Origin: DASZHJ01 sp035604335
Lineage (GTDB): Bacteria > Pseudomonadota > Alphaproteobacteria > ATCC43930 > CGMCC-115725
Direction of reading: 5' to 3'
NCBI GenBank assembly: GCA_035604335.1
Contig: DATNIT010000152.1
Span: forward strand, 24,121-88,120
DNA: 64,000 bases
Of this stretch, positions 51,428 through 62,216 are shown one piece after another. The notes under the pieces are model-generated. The model was not told the DNA's origin, did not search any database, and worked only from the letters and a program-made list of their open reading frames with translations. How positions within the stretch are numbered: the first letter of the stretch is position 1; every line of letters starts with the position of its first letter. The translations under genes and the position numbers were made by a program.

Positions 51428-51832
51428 ATGCTCGATCATCATTCCGCGCTGATCTACACCATGGTTCTCGCCTCGGCGGCCGGCAGTGGCGTCACCGATA
51501 CGGAGCTGCGCACGATCGGCGATATCGTGACGCATCTGCCGATCTTCGCCGAGTACGACAACAAGCAGCTCACCAAGACGCTGTCCGCTTGCTCGGACCT
51601 GCTGCAGAAGGAGAACGGGCTCGACCTCGCCTTGAAGGACATCAAGGCGGCGCTGCCGCCGCGCTTGCGCGAGACCGCCTACGCGCTCGCCTGCGACGTG
51701 GTGGCGAGCGACGGCGAGGCCTCGCAGGACGAGCTGCGCTTTCTCGAGCTTCTGCGCGACCGGCTGCCGATCGAGCGCCTGATCGCCGCCGGCATCGAGC
51801 GTGGCGCCCGTGCGCGGTTCATGACGATCTGA
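51428..51832 (+). CDS. TerB-like protein
   Basis: A 134-residue all-helical protein of the TerB (tellurite-resistance) fold. Acidic metal-binding-type turns are present (VTDTELRTIGDI, SDGEASQDELRFLELL). It lacks the other ter genes, so tellurite resistance is not implied. ATG 51428 follows AGAGGTGG. It is convergent with groEL. Confidence 0.8.
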   Translation: MLDHHSALIYTMVLASAAGSGVTDTELRTIGDIVTHLPIFAEYDNKQLTKTLSACSDLLQKENGLDLALKDIKAALPPRLRETAYALACDVVASDGEASQDELRFLELLRDRLPIERLIAAGIERGARARFMTI

Positions 51833-51842
51833 GCCGCGGCGC

Positions 51843-51873
51843 AAAGAAAAAGGGCCGCGGCGAACCGCGGCCC
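51843..51873 (-). terminator. Rho-independent terminator of groESL
   Basis: A perfect 9-bp GC stem (51852-51860 with 51865-51873) has a 4-base loop. On the minus strand it is followed by TTTTTCTTT, 30 bases beyond the groEL stop. It may also act weakly on the convergent terB-like transcript. Confidence 0.9.
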
Positions 51874-51903
51874 TTCGAGTGATCCTGCCTAAGCGTTTTC
51901 TTC

Positions 51904-53547
<1,644 letters not shown>

Positions 53548-53569
53548 GTGATGATTCCCTCAGTTTTTC

Positions 53570-53884
53570 TTAGGCGGCTTTGCGCTTGGAAGCGCTGCCT
53601 TCGATGATTCCGAGAATGTCGGATTCCTTCATGATGATGAGCTCCTCACCATCGATCTTGACCTCGCTGCCCGACCACTTGCCGAACAGGATCCGGTCGC
53701 CGGCCTTGACGTCGAGGGGATGCAGCTTGCCGTCCTCCCCGCGCGTGCCCGGCCCGGCCGAGATCACCTCGCCCTCCATGGGCTTTTCCTTGGCGGTGTC
53801 GGGAATAATGATGCCGCCGGCGGTCTTCTCTTCCTGCTCGATGCGGCGGACCAGGACACGGTCCTGCAATGGCCTGAACTTCAT
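53570..53884 (-). CDS. groES: Co-chaperonin GroES
   Basis: A 104-residue GroES with the mobile loop EEKTAGGIIIPDTAKEKP and the terminal LIIMKESDILGIIE. The start at 53884 (MKFRPLQ) has GAGGAGG upstream; the longer frame to 54004 runs across the CIRCE element and is not coding. It is the first gene of groES-groEL. Confidence 0.97.
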   Translation of the reverse strand: MKFRPLQDRVLVRRIEQEEKTAGGIIIPDTAKEKPMEGEVISAGPGTRGEDGKLHPLDVKAGDRILFGKWSGSEVKIDGEELIIMKESDILGIIEGSASKRKAA

Positions 53885-53937
53885 AGAATAAACTCCTCCT
53901 CTTGGTTTCCTTGAACGCCCCTCACGGAGAGCAACGA

Positions 53938-53964
53938 TTGGCACTCTCACCGAGTGAGTGCTAC
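53938..53964 (-). promoter_or_regulatory. CIRCE element (HrcA operator)
   Basis: TTGGCACTC-N9-GAGTGCTAC matches the CIRCE inverted repeat with two imperfect positions. It lies 54-80 bases upstream of groES and overlaps the expected transcription start, so heat-labile HrcA should repress the operon here. Confidence 0.92.
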
Positions 53965-53966
53965 GG

Positions 53967-53996
53967 CAGATGGGGGTTTGTTCATTTCCTGTCAAG
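53967..53996 (-). promoter_or_regulatory. groESL promoter, sigma-70/sigma-32 type
   Basis: On the minus strand CTTGACA (53996-53990) is followed 16-17 bases later by CCCCCATCTG, a -10 region of the heat-shock sigma-factor type. Transcription would start about 53960, inside CIRCE. Both RpoH activation and HrcA repression therefore look possible. Confidence 0.65.
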
Positions 53997-54132
53997 GGAG
54001 GCATGCGAATTTGGCAGCAGTCGATGGGCGAGGCTGCTAGTGCCCTGATGCAATTAGGTTTTCCTTGATAATTTCGGGCGCATACTCAACATGGTTAAGG
54101 CCACGGGAAGTGCTCGAACGTCGAGGTCACCC

Positions 54133-54402
54133 ATGTCGAACTTGAACCTGTACCGTCAGCTGAACGGATACCGCCTCACCACGGCGGAGATCCTCTATCA
54201 CCTGCCCGACCATCCCGCCTTGCTGCAGAGCTTCGTGTGGCAGCAGCTCGATATGGCGCCGGAGTACCCGGTGCTGCGGAAGTTCTTGGATTTCTGGACC
54301 TGCAACATCGAGGGCAAGCTGCATTCGGTGAAAGTAGCGCAGGCTCCCTTGCTCTCGCCGGGACGGATGCGCCACGCGCAGGTGTCGCTGAGCCTGCACT
54401 AG
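54133..54402 (+). CDS. Usg-like family protein
   Basis: An 89-residue protein (MSNLNLYRQLNGYRLTTAEILYHLPDHP ... VWQQLDMAPEYPVLRKFLDFW) typical of the small Usg family found in Alphaproteobacteria. The biochemical role is not established. ATG 54133 was chosen; the GTG/ATG at 54091 would add 14 poorly conserved residues. It precedes ctaA by 76 bases. Confidence 0.82.
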   Translation: MSNLNLYRQLNGYRLTTAEILYHLPDHPALLQSFVWQQLDMAPEYPVLRKFLDFWTCNIEGKLHSVKVAQAPLLSPGRMRHAQVSLSLH

Positions 54403-54478
54403 CTCCGCCGTCCCGCGCCCATGCGGCGGCTTGGCCCTTGCCAAGCCGGCGCCGGCGCGGGCAGTGTCGCGGCGCCTC

Positions 54479-55699
54479 ATGACCTCGATCGCGCCGTCAT
54501 CGCCTTCCTTCGCGACCGCTTCCGCCGCGCGCGGCGATCGCGGCATCGCGCTCTGGCTCTTCGGCTGCGCGGCGATGATCTTTCTCATGGTGGTGATCGG
54601 CGGCGTGACGCGGCTCACGGAATCCGGTCTCTCCATCACGGAGTGGCAGCCGATCGCGGGCGTGATCCCGCCCTTGAGCGACGCCGACTGGGCGCGCGAG
54701 TTCGACCACTACAGGGCGATCCCGCAGTACCAGGCGATCCACGCGGGCATGACGCTCGCGGAGTTCAAGACGATCTTCTTCTGGGAATACCTGCACCGGC
54801 TATGGGGTCGGCTGATCGGTGTGGCGTTCGCCGCGCCGTTCCTGTGGTGCCTCGTTGCGCGGCGGCTCTCCTGGGCGCTCGCGCCCAAGCTCGCGGTGTT
54901 GTTGGTGTTGGGCGGGCTTCAGGGCGCGCTGGGCTGGTACATGGTCGAGAGCGGACTCGCCGACCGCATCGAGGTGAGCCAATACCGGCTGGTGGCGCAC
55001 CTCGCCGCCGCCGTGGCGCTCTATCTCGCGATCCTCTGGGTCGCGCTTGATCTGTCGCGACCCCTCACCCTCCCACTGCTGCGCAGCGGGCCCCTCCCTC
55101 TCCCGCCCGAGCGCGGGAGAGGGGCTAGCTCGATGCCCGCAATCCCCTCGCCCACGAAGCGGGAGAGGGAGGGACCCAGCGCAGAGCGCTGGGAGGGTGA
55201 GGGTGCCAGTCCTACGCCCTTGCGCCGCGCGCTGACGGCGCTGCTTGTTCTCACGCTCCTGACGCTCGCGGCCGGTGGCTTCGTCGCGGGTCTGCGCGCG
55301 GGCTACGTTTACAACACGTTCCCGCTGATGAACGGCTACGTCGTTCCACCGGATTACGCCACCGCGAGTCCCTGGTACCTGAATCCCTTCGAGAGCCTCG
55401 CCGCCGCGCAGTTCGATCATCGCGTGCTGGCGGAGCTGACGTGGCTCTGGGCGATCGGCGTGTGGGTCTGGTCGCTCCGGCTCGACCTCGCTCGGGAGAT
55501 GCGAGCGGCCTTGCACGCCCTTGCCGCGGTCGCGACCCTGCAACTCGGCTTGGGCGTCGCCACATTGGTGCTGGTCGTGCCGATTCCGCTCGCCGTCGCG
55601 CATCAAGCGGGCGCGCTGCTGCTGGTGACCGCGGCCTTGGTCGCGCGCCACGCGGCGCGGCGCCCCGAAATGGACGGCTTGGCGCGGGCGGCGCTATAG
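54479..55699 (+). CDS. ctaA: Haem A synthase CtaA with in-frame palindromic insert
   Basis: A 406-residue eight-helix membrane enzyme that oxidises haem O to haem A for cytochrome oxidase. GGVTRLTESGLSITEWQP, the haem-ligand His in WEYLHRLWGR, and the second-half counterparts AGLRAGYVYNTFPLMNG and FDHRVLAEL are present, with a further His in AVAHQAGA. Between helices 4 and 5 (about residues 195-243) it carries ~47 hydrophilic residues (PLTLPLLRSGPLPLPPERGRG ...), encoded by a palindromic repeat; the loop is short in other CtaA proteins. The reading frame is preserved, so the protein may still work. ATG 54479 was chosen; no strong ribosome binding site is seen. Confidence 0.9.
   Translation: MTSIAPSSPSFATASAARGDRGIALWLFGCAAMIFLMVVIGGVTRLTESGLSITEWQPIAGVIPPLSDADWAREFDHYRAIPQYQAIHAGMTLAEFKTIFFWEYLHRLWGRLIGVAFAAPFLWCLVARRLSWALAPKLAVLLVLGGLQGALGWYMVESGLADRIEVSQYRLVAHLAAAVALYLAILWVALDLSRPLTLPLLRSGPLPLPPERGRGASSMPAIPSPTKREREGPSAERWEGEGASPTPLRRALTALLVLTLLTLAAGGFVAGLRAGYVYNTFPLMNGYVVPPDYATASPWYLNPFESLAAAQFDHRVLAELTWLWAIGVWVWSLRLDLAREMRAALHALAAVATLQLGLGVATLVLVVPIPLAVAHQAGALLLVTAALVARHAARRPEMDGLARAAL
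55062..55203. repeat. Palindromic repeat inserted within ctaA
   Basis: About 142 bases form a nested imperfect palindrome. The outer arm CCCTCACCCTCCCA...GCGCAGCGGG (55062-55090) pairs with CCCAGCGC...GGGAGGGTGAGGG (55174-55203), and inner arms CCCTCCCTCTCCCGC pair with GCGGGAGAGGGAGGG. An additional hairpin GAGCGCGGGAGAGGGGC lies inside. It is translated in frame as part of CtaA. In form it resembles alphaproteobacterial protein-coding palindromic elements. Confidence 0.85.
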
Positions 55700-55719
55700 T
55701 CCGCGCGGAGGCAACGGCG

Positions 55720-57870
55720 ATGGCGGATTTTCCCAAGCGTTCACTCGAGGACTGGCAGGCGCTTGCGGCCAAGGAGCTCGCGGGCAAGCCCACGGAGTCG
55801 CTGACCTGGCAAACACCCGAGGGGATCGCGATCAAGCCGCTCTACACGGCCTCGGATCTCGAGCGGCTCGAGCACGTCGATAGCCTACCGGGCTTCGCGC
55901 CCTATCTCCGCGGCGTGCGCGCGACGATGTACGCGAACCGGCCCTGGACGATCCGGCAATACGCGGGCTTCTCCACCGCCGAGGACTCGAACAAATTCTA
56001 CCGCGAGAACCTGAAAGCGGGGCAGATGGGTCTGTCCGTTGCCTTCGATCTCGCGACGCATCGCGGCTACGACAGCGATCATCCGCGCGTCGTGGGCGAC
56101 GTCGGCAAGGCCGGAGTCGCCATCGACAGCGTCGAGGACATGAAGATCCTGTTCGACGGCATTCCGCTCGACAAGATGACGGTGTCGATGACCATGAACG
56201 GCGCCGTGCTGCCGGTGCTGGCGGGCTTCATCGTGGCGGCGGAAGAGCAGGGCGTGCCGGCGGAGAAGCTCCAGGGGACGATCCAGAACGACATCCTCAA
56301 GGAGTTCATGGTCCGCAACACCTACATCTACCCGCCCGGCCCCTCCATGCGGATCGTTGCCGACATCATCGAGTACACGGCGAAGCGCATGCCGCGGTTC
56401 AACTCGATCTCGATCTCCGGCTATCACATGCAGGAGGCGGGGGCGACCTGCGTGCAGGAGCTCGCGTTCACGCTGGCGGACGGCCTCGACTACGCGCGCG
56501 CCGCGCTCTCGCGCGGCCTCGACATCGACGCCTTCGCGCCGCGGCTCTCGTTCTTCTTCTGCATGGGCATGAACTTCTTCATGGAGATCGCCAAGCTGCG
56601 CGCCGCGCGGCTCTTGTGGGCGAAGCTCATGAGCCGGTTCGAGCCCAAGAATCCCGTGAGCCTGCAGCTGCGCACCCATGTACAGACCTCGGGCGTCAGC
56701 CTCACCGAGCAGGACCCCTACAACAACATCGTCCGCACCACCATCGAAGCGCTGGCGGCGGTGCTGGGCGGCACGCAGTCTCTGCACACGAATTCCTTCG
56801 ACGAGGCCATGGCCTTGCCGACGCCGTTCTCGGCGCAGATCGCGCGCAACACCCAGCTCATCCTCGCGGAGGAGGCCGGCGTGACGCACGTGGTCGATCC
56901 GCTCGGCGGCAGCTATTACGTCGAGAGCCTGACGCACTCCGTGGCCTCCGCCGCCATGGAGTTGATCGACGAGGTCGAGAAACTCGGCGGCATGACCAAG
57001 GCCGTGGAGCAGGGCCTGCCCAAGCTCCGCATCGAGGAGGCGGCGGCGCGCCGCCAGGCACGCCTCGACCGCGGCGAGGAAGTGATCGTCGGCGTCAACA
57101 AGTACAAGTCGAGCGGCGGGCCGCCGGTGAAGCTCCTCGACATCGACAATACGAAGGTCCGCGAGCAGCAGGTCGCGCGCCTCGAGCAGGTCCGCGCCAA
57201 GCGCGATCAGGCCCGCGTACGGCAGAGCCTGGAGGCGCTCACCCAGGCGGCGCGGAGCGGGCAGGGCAATCTGCTGGCTCTCGCCGTCGATGCTTCTCGA
57301 GCCCGCGCCACGGTTGGAGAAATCTCCGACGCGCTCGAGACCGTGTTCACGCGCCACCGCGCCACCATCCGCTCGGTTTCCGGCGTCTACGGCGGGCTCT
57401 ACGAGGGCGACGAGGGCTTCAAGCGCATCCAGCGCGACGTCGAGGGATTCGCCCGCGCCGAGGGCCGGCGTCCGCGCATGCTCGTGGTGAAGCTCGGCCA
57501 GGACGGCCACGACCGCGGCGCCAAGGTCATCGCCACCGCCTTCGCCGATATCGGCTTCGACGTCGACGTGGGCCCGCTCTTCCAGACGCCCGAGGAAGCC
57601 GCGCGCCAGGCGGTGGAGAACGACGTCCACGTAATCGGCGTCTCGACCCAGGCGGCCGGCCACAAGACCCTGGTGCCGGCGCTCCTCGCGGCGCTCCGCC
57701 AGGAAGGCGGCGACGACATCCTCGTGATCTGCGGCGGCGTCATCCCGCCGCAGGATTACGAGTTCCTGATGCGCGCCGGCGTCTCCGCGGTCTACGGCCC
57801 CGGCACCAACATCCCGCTCGCCGCCGGCGAGATCCTGAAGCTCATCGCCAAGCGACGGCTGGCGGCTTAG
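55720..57870 (+). CDS. scpA: Methylmalonyl-CoA mutase
   Basis: A 716-residue adenosylcobalamin enzyme interconverting (R)-methylmalonyl-CoA and succinyl-CoA. The catalytic barrel is complete (TMYANRPWTIRQYAGFSTAEDSN, MTMNGAVLPVLA, RTHVQTSGVSLTEQDPYNN). The C-terminal B12 domain has the DGHDRG motif with the cobalt-ligand His. It completes propionyl-CoA and branched-chain amino-acid breakdown. The stop codon region overlaps the convergent GNAT gene by 29 bases. Confidence 0.97.
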   Translation: MADFPKRSLEDWQALAAKELAGKPTESLTWQTPEGIAIKPLYTASDLERLEHVDSLPGFAPYLRGVRATMYANRPWTIRQYAGFSTAEDSNKFYRENLKAGQMGLSVAFDLATHRGYDSDHPRVVGDVGKAGVAIDSVEDMKILFDGIPLDKMTVSMTMNGAVLPVLAGFIVAAEEQGVPAEKLQGTIQNDILKEFMVRNTYIYPPGPSMRIVADIIEYTAKRMPRFNSISISGYHMQEAGATCVQELAFTLADGLDYARAALSRGLDIDAFAPRLSFFFCMGMNFFMEIAKLRAARLLWAKLMSRFEPKNPVSLQLRTHVQTSGVSLTEQDPYNNIVRTTIEALAAVLGGTQSLHTNSFDEAMALPTPFSAQIARNTQLILAEEAGVTHVVDPLGGSYYVESLTHSVASAAMELIDEVEKLGGMTKAVEQGLPKLRIEEAAARRQARLDRGEEVIVGVNKYKSSGGPPVKLLDIDNTKVREQQVARLEQVRAKRDQARVRQSLEALTQAARSGQGNLLALAVDASRARATVGEISDALETVFTRHRATIRSVSGVYGGLYEGDEGFKRIQRDVEGFARAEGRRPRMLVVKLGQDGHDRGAKVIATAFADIGFDVDVGPLFQTPEEAARQAVENDVHVIGVSTQAAGHKTLVPALLAALRQEGGDDILVICGGVIPPQDYEFLMRAGVSAVYGPGTNIPLAAGEILKLIAKRRLAA

Positions 57871-58393
57871 GGACCGTCCAGCCGGGCGGCGGCTCGAGGA
57901 AGCGGGTCATCTGATACTCGTCGAAGTAGCGATCGCCATGCCTGAGCGCGCAGGGATCGACGCCATAGATCTCGAAGCCGTGGCGTAGGTAGAGGCGGTA
58001 TGCCCGCACGTTGGTCGTCACGACGGAGAGCTCGATCAAAATCACGCGCCCGCGCGCCCGCTCGACGACCGCATCGACCAGCGCCGAGGCGAGCCCGCGG
58101 CCGCGCGCGGCCGCGCGGACATACATGCCCGTGAGCGCGCCTTTGTGGCGCTCGATGACGAAATTCGGGATCGAGAGCCGCGCGATTCCCATGGGCTCGT
58201 CATCGATGCTACCGAGCAAGACGTCCGAGCGCCCCAGGCGCCGCTCGAAAAAGTCGAGGGGCTCGGCGGCCTCGGCCTCGACGGTAGAACCGTAGGCCTG
58301 CGGATGCAGCCGCAGCGCTTCCAGCCGAAGCTCTCGGTAGAGAGCGGCGTCGGAGGCTCCGAGCATGCGGATTGTGCGGCGGGCGGCCGTCAT
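57842..58393 (-). CDS. GNAT-family N-acetyltransferase
   Basis: A 183-residue acetyltransferase. Motif A is MYVRAAARGRGLASALVDAV (about 86-105), giving the R-G-x-G acetyl-CoA loop, and NVRAYRLYLRHGFEIYG is the usual motif B. The start at 58393 (MTAARRT) was preferred to the Arg-rich extension reaching 58576. The substrate is unknown. Confidence 0.85.
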   Translation of the reverse strand: MTAARRTIRMLGASDAALYRELRLEALRLHPQAYGSTVEAEAAEPLDFFERRLGRSDVLLGSIDDEPMGIARLSIPNFVIERHKGALTGMYVRAAARGRGLASALVDAVVERARGRVILIELSVVTTNVRAYRLYLRHGFEIYGVDPCALRHGDRYFDEYQMTRFLEPPPGWTVPKPPAVAWR

Positions 58394-58511
58394 CGACTGC
58401 TCTTGCTGGGCCTGTGCGCGGGGCGCCGCTTCGCGTGCGCGCTCAAGGTGCCGTTTCCCGGCGGCTTCCGGGTGGCGCTTACGCCGCCTGGGCCGGGCAG
58501 CGCGCCTCGAA

Positions 58512-58997
58512 TCACAGAGGCTTGAGGCTGGAGAGGATCTTTTCGACGGCGTTGTTCTCTTGCATGGCCTTGGCATCGCCGTAGATCAGCACCGCCAACA
58601 CGTCTCGGTCGCCGCCGGGATCGACGACGATGCATTGAAACACGATGTCGTCGCCTTCGTCCCGGCCGGTTCCCTGCAAGGTGCGGGCCGGAAATCCCTG
58701 GTATTTGCTCTCTTCGTCCTTGGTGATCTTCATATCGTCGATCTCGTTGTCGACGAATGCGCGCGCCTGCTCGTCGAGGTTGTCCGCGTCCACCACGCCC
58801 ACGGGGGCTGCGACGACATAGACGCTCTGCTTGGGATTCTCCGCGGTGATCCCGCTTCGCTTCTTGGTTACGGTCCAGGGATCCGGAGTCCAAATCGAGA
58901 ATTTTCCGTTTGGACTGGTAACCATGCCCGCCCGGGCCGCGGCGCCGCAGAGCAGCACGACGAACAGCCCGATCACGCCTGCTTTGATGATCGTCAT
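58512..58997 (-). CDS. Small secreted protein of unknown function
   Basis: A 161-residue protein with a clear signal peptide (MTIIKAGVIGLFVVLLCGAAARA, cleavage after ARA). The mature domain (FSIWTPDPWTVT ... ILSSLKPL) has the size and periodicity of small periplasmic beta-grasp or PsbP/DUF1795-like proteins, but no residue pattern is diagnostic. The ribosome binding site GGAGGAGAG lies just upstream. It may be co-transcribed with the GNAT gene. Confidence 0.78.
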   Translation of the reverse strand: MTIIKAGVIGLFVVLLCGAAARAGMVTSPNGKFSIWTPDPWTVTKKRSGITAENPKQSVYVVAAPVGVVDADNLDEQARAFVDNEIDDMKITKDEESKYQGFPARTLQGTGRDEGDDIVFQCIVVDPGGDRDVLAVLIYGDAKAMQENNAVEKILSSLKPL

Positions 58998-59177
58998 TCG
59001 GACTCTCCTCCTCGGCCGGCCTTCCCCAAGCGCGCGGCCACCCGTTCAAGAGTGTCGCAATTCGGTCTCGCGGACAAGGCGAGTCCCTCGGCCATCCGTG
59101 CCCGCAGTGGTCGGGCGCATGACACCCCCGCTCCCGCGGGCTGTTAACCCGGCGCCATCCGCGCTATCTATCCGGCA

Positions 59178-60368
59178 ATGGCCATTCTGTTCTTCATCGT
59201 CTTCATCGACCTCTTGGGGTTCGGGATCATCATCCCGCAGCTCCCGTTCTACGGCGTGTATTTCGGCGCGAGCCCCGCCGCGGTCACCTGGCTCATGGCC
59301 TGCTACTCGCTGGCGCAGTTCTTCATGTCGCCGGTGCTCGGCCGCCTCAGCGACCGGATCGGCCGGCGGCCGGTCCTGCTGATGAGCATGGCCTGCTCGT
59401 GCCTGGCCTACCTCTGGCTCGGTTTCGCGGGCGCGCTCTGGATGCTGTTCGCCGCGCGGCTTATGGCCGGCGCCGGCGCCGGCAACATCGCGGCGGCCCA
59501 GGCCTATATCACGGACATCACGAGCCCCGAGACGCGCGCCAAGGGTATGGGGATGATCGGCGCCGCCTTCGGCCTGGGCTTCACCGTCGGCCCGTGGCTC
59601 GGCGGCATCGTCGCCGGAGCCGACCCGACGCCCGAGGCTCTCCAGCGCCCGGCCTTTCTCGCCGCCGGCCTCTCGGCGCTCGCCTTCGTGCTGGTGATCA
59701 CCCTCCTGAAGGAAAGCCTCCCGCGGACCGGGGCGCCGGCGCCGCGCGGAAGCCGATGGGAGCTCGCCCGCAGCAGCATGGGTCGGCCGACGCTGCGGCT
59801 GCTCATCCTGCTCTTCTTCGCGATCACGGCGGCCTTCGCGGGCATGGAGACCACCTTCGCGCTCTGGACCAAGGAGGCCTTCGGCTGGGGCCCGGAGCAA
59901 GTCGGCTGGCTCTTTTTCTTCGTGGGCTGCGTGCTCATCGTCGTTCAAGGCGGGTTGATCGGGCCGCTCACCCGACGTCTCGGCGAGGCGCGGCTTGTCC
60001 TCGTCGGCTCGGCCGCCATCGCCCTCGGCCTCGGTGCCATCACCGTGTCGGGTAGCCTGCCGTTGCTGCTGTCCGCGAGCGCGTGCCTCGCGGTGGGCAT
60101 GGGTCTTCTCAACCCGGCCATCAACGCGCTGATCTCGCGGCAGGCGGCCACGGAGGAGCGCGGCGGCGTCATGGGCGTCTCGCAATCGGGGGCGAGCCTC
60201 GCCCGCGTGGTGGGGCCCGCCGTCGCGGGTCCGCTCTTCGAGCTGATCGGCCGCAACGCTCCCTACTATGTCGGCGCACTGGTCATGCTCGTGGTCTTGG
60301 CCTTCGCGCTCCGTCTGCCCCGCGAGCGCGTGGCGCCGCCAGGTGCCGAGCCGGAGCGCGCGTCATGA
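59178..60368 (+). CDS. TetA-type MFS transporter
   Basis: A 396-residue, twelve-helix major facilitator. The loop 2-3 signature GRLSDRIGRRPVLL is intact, and AGAGAGNIAAAQAYITDITSPETRAKGMGMIGAAFGLGFTVGP matches the drug:H+ antiporter-1 (TCR/Tet) motif C region. It is likely an efflux pump, but tetracycline specificity should not be assumed. It overlaps the next gene by 4 bases (ATGA), which starts a coupled four-gene operon. Confidence 0.9.
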   Translation: MAILFFIVFIDLLGFGIIIPQLPFYGVYFGASPAAVTWLMACYSLAQFFMSPVLGRLSDRIGRRPVLLMSMACSCLAYLWLGFAGALWMLFAARLMAGAGAGNIAAAQAYITDITSPETRAKGMGMIGAAFGLGFTVGPWLGGIVAGADPTPEALQRPAFLAAGLSALAFVLVITLLKESLPRTGAPAPRGSRWELARSSMGRPTLRLLILLFFAITAAFAGMETTFALWTKEAFGWGPEQVGWLFFFVGCVLIVVQGGLIGPLTRRLGEARLVLVGSAAIALGLGAITVSGSLPLLLSASACLAVGMGLLNPAINALISRQAATEERGGVMGVSQSGASLARVVGPAVAGPLFELIGRNAPYYVGALVMLVVLAFALRLPRERVAPPGAEPERAS

Positions 60369-62212
60369 GCGGGCGGGACATGCGCCGCGGCGGCTCGAAG
60401 CCCATGTCCGTGAGCGGCGATACCGCGGCGGAGCTGCGCTCGCTCACGCGCCTCTTGCCGTACCTCTGGCCCAAGGATGCGCCCGAGCTGCGGCTTCGCG
60501 TGGTCGTGGCGCTGGCGTTCCTCGCGCTCGCGAAGCTGATCAATGTCGGGGTTCCCGTCCTTTACAAGCGCGCGGTCGACGCGCTCACGCCCGGTACCGC
60601 GGCGGTGATCGTGGTTCCCGTGATGCTGGTGATCGCCTATGGCGCCGCGCGCGTGTTGGCGCAGGTGTTCGGCGAGCTGCGCGACGCGGTCTTCGCAAAG
60701 GTCGGGCAGCGCGCTGTGCGCCAGATCGCGCTCCGGACGTTCCGGCACCTGCACGCGCTCTCGCTCCGCTTCCATCTGGAGCGCCAGACCGGCGGGCTCT
60801 CGCGTGCGATCGAGCGCGGCATCCGCGGCATGGATTTCCTGCTCTCCTACATGCTGTTCAGTGCGATCCCGACCGTGCTGGAGATCGCGCTGGTCGCGGG
60901 CATCCTCTGGTACAATTTCGACTGGACCTTCGCCGCGGTGACGCTGGTCACCGTCGTGCTCTACGTGGTCTTCACTTTCGCGATCACGGACTGGCGGGTG
61001 CGCTTTCGCCGCGAGATGAACGATCGCGACAGCGAGGCCAACACCAAGGCGATCGACAGCCTGCTCAATTTCGAGACCGTCAAATATTTCGCCAACGAGG
61101 CCCACGAGGCGGGCCGCTTCGACGTGGCGCTGCAGGGCTATGAGAAAGCGGCGGTGAAGAGCCAGACCACGCTGGCATTCCTCAACGTGGGCCAAGGCAT
61201 CATCATCGCGGCTGGCCTGGTGGCGGTGATGGTGCTTGCGGGCTTCGGCGTCGCCGCCGGCCGGCTCACCGTGGGCGCCTTCGTGATGGTGAACGCCTAT
61301 CTCGTCCAGCTCTACATGCCGCTTAACTTCCTGGGCGTGGTTTATCGGAACATCAAGCAGTCGCTGATCGACCTCGAATCGATGTTCCGGCTGCTGGACG
61401 TGAACGCGGAGGTGACGGACCGGCCGGGCGCCACGCCGCTCGAGGTGAGCCGCGGCGAGATCGTGTTCGATCGCGTCTCGTTCCGCTACGACGAGCGCCG
61501 GGCGATCCTCGAGGACGTGTCGTTTCGCGTGCCGCCGGGCGGCACCGTCGCCATCGTGGGGTCGAGCGGCGCCGGCAAGTCGACGATCTCGCGCCTGCTG
61601 TTCCGCTTCTACGACGTCGACGAGGGCCGGATCCTCATCGACGGCCAGGACATCCGCGACGTCACGCAAGACAGCCTTCGCCGCGCCATCGGCGTGGTGC
61701 CGCAAGACACGGTGCTGTTCAACGACAGCATCCGCTACAACGTCGCCTATGGCCGGCCCGGCGCCGCCGTCGAGGAGATCGAGGAAGCGGCGCGGCTCGC
61801 CAATATCCATGACTTCGTGGTGAAACTTCCGGACGGCTATAAGACGCAGGTCGGCGAGCGCGGCCTCAAGCTCTCGGGCGGCGAGAAGCAGCGCGTCGCG
61901 ATCGCGCGGGTGGTGCTGAAGGCGCCAGCGATCCTGGTGTTCGACGAGGCCACCTCGGCGCTCGACACCAAGACCGAGCGCGAAATTCAGAAGAATCTGG
62001 AGGAGGTCTCGCATGACCGGACCACGCTGATGATCGCGCATCGTCTTTCGACCGTGATCCACGCCGACGAAATCCTGGTGCTGGAGCAGGGCCGCGTCGT
62101 CGAGCGCGGCGGCCACGGGGCCTTGCTGGCGAAAGGCGGTCTCTATGCCGCCATGTGGGCGCGCCAGCAGGAAGCCGCGCGCGCCGCCGAGCTTGCGGAC
62201 GTTGCGGATTAG
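60365..62212 (+). CDS. Atm1/HMT1-type ABC exporter
   Basis: A 615-residue ABC half-transporter. The membrane domain contains the Atm1-type stretch NDRDSEANTKAIDSLLNFETVKYFANE. The ATPase domain has Walker A GSSGAGKST, VPQDTVLFNDSI, signature LSGGEKQRV and Walker B ILVFDEATSALD. Relatives export glutathione-linked sulphur compounds or metals. It is translationally coupled to the preceding MFS gene, and a patatin gene begins 4 bases downstream. Confidence 0.92.
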   Translation: MSGRDMRRGGSKPMSVSGDTAAELRSLTRLLPYLWPKDAPELRLRVVVALAFLALAKLINVGVPVLYKRAVDALTPGTAAVIVVPVMLVIAYGAARVLAQVFGELRDAVFAKVGQRAVRQIALRTFRHLHALSLRFHLERQTGGLSRAIERGIRGMDFLLSYMLFSAIPTVLEIALVAGILWYNFDWTFAAVTLVTVVLYVVFTFAITDWRVRFRREMNDRDSEANTKAIDSLLNFETVKYFANEAHEAGRFDVALQGYEKAAVKSQTTLAFLNVGQGIIIAAGLVAVMVLAGFGVAAGRLTVGAFVMVNAYLVQLYMPLNFLGVVYRNIKQSLIDLESMFRLLDVNAEVTDRPGATPLEVSRGEIVFDRVSFRYDERRAILEDVSFRVPPGGTVAIVGSSGAGKSTISRLLFRFYDVDEGRILIDGQDIRDVTQDSLRRAIGVVPQDTVLFNDSIRYNVAYGRPGAAVEEIEEAARLANIHDFVVKLPDGYKTQVGERGLKLSGGEKQRVAIARVVLKAPAILVFDEATSALDTKTEREIQKNLEEVSHDRTTLMIAHRLSTVIHADEILVLEQGRVVERGGHGALLAKGGLYAAMWARQQEAARAAELADVAD

Positions 62213-62216
62213 CGCG

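Noticed and set aside
51428..51832. Tellurite-resistance operon
   Set aside because: Only a single TerB-like protein is present, with no terA/C/D/Z genes around it.
53570..54004. 144-residue N-terminally extended GroES
   Set aside because: The extension is read through the CIRCE operator and promoter, and a strong ribosome binding site marks the normal start at 53884.
59178..60368. Tetracycline resistance gene
   Set aside because: The MFS motifs are shared by many efflux pumps; chromosomal operon context with an ABC exporter and patatin gives no support for drug specificity.
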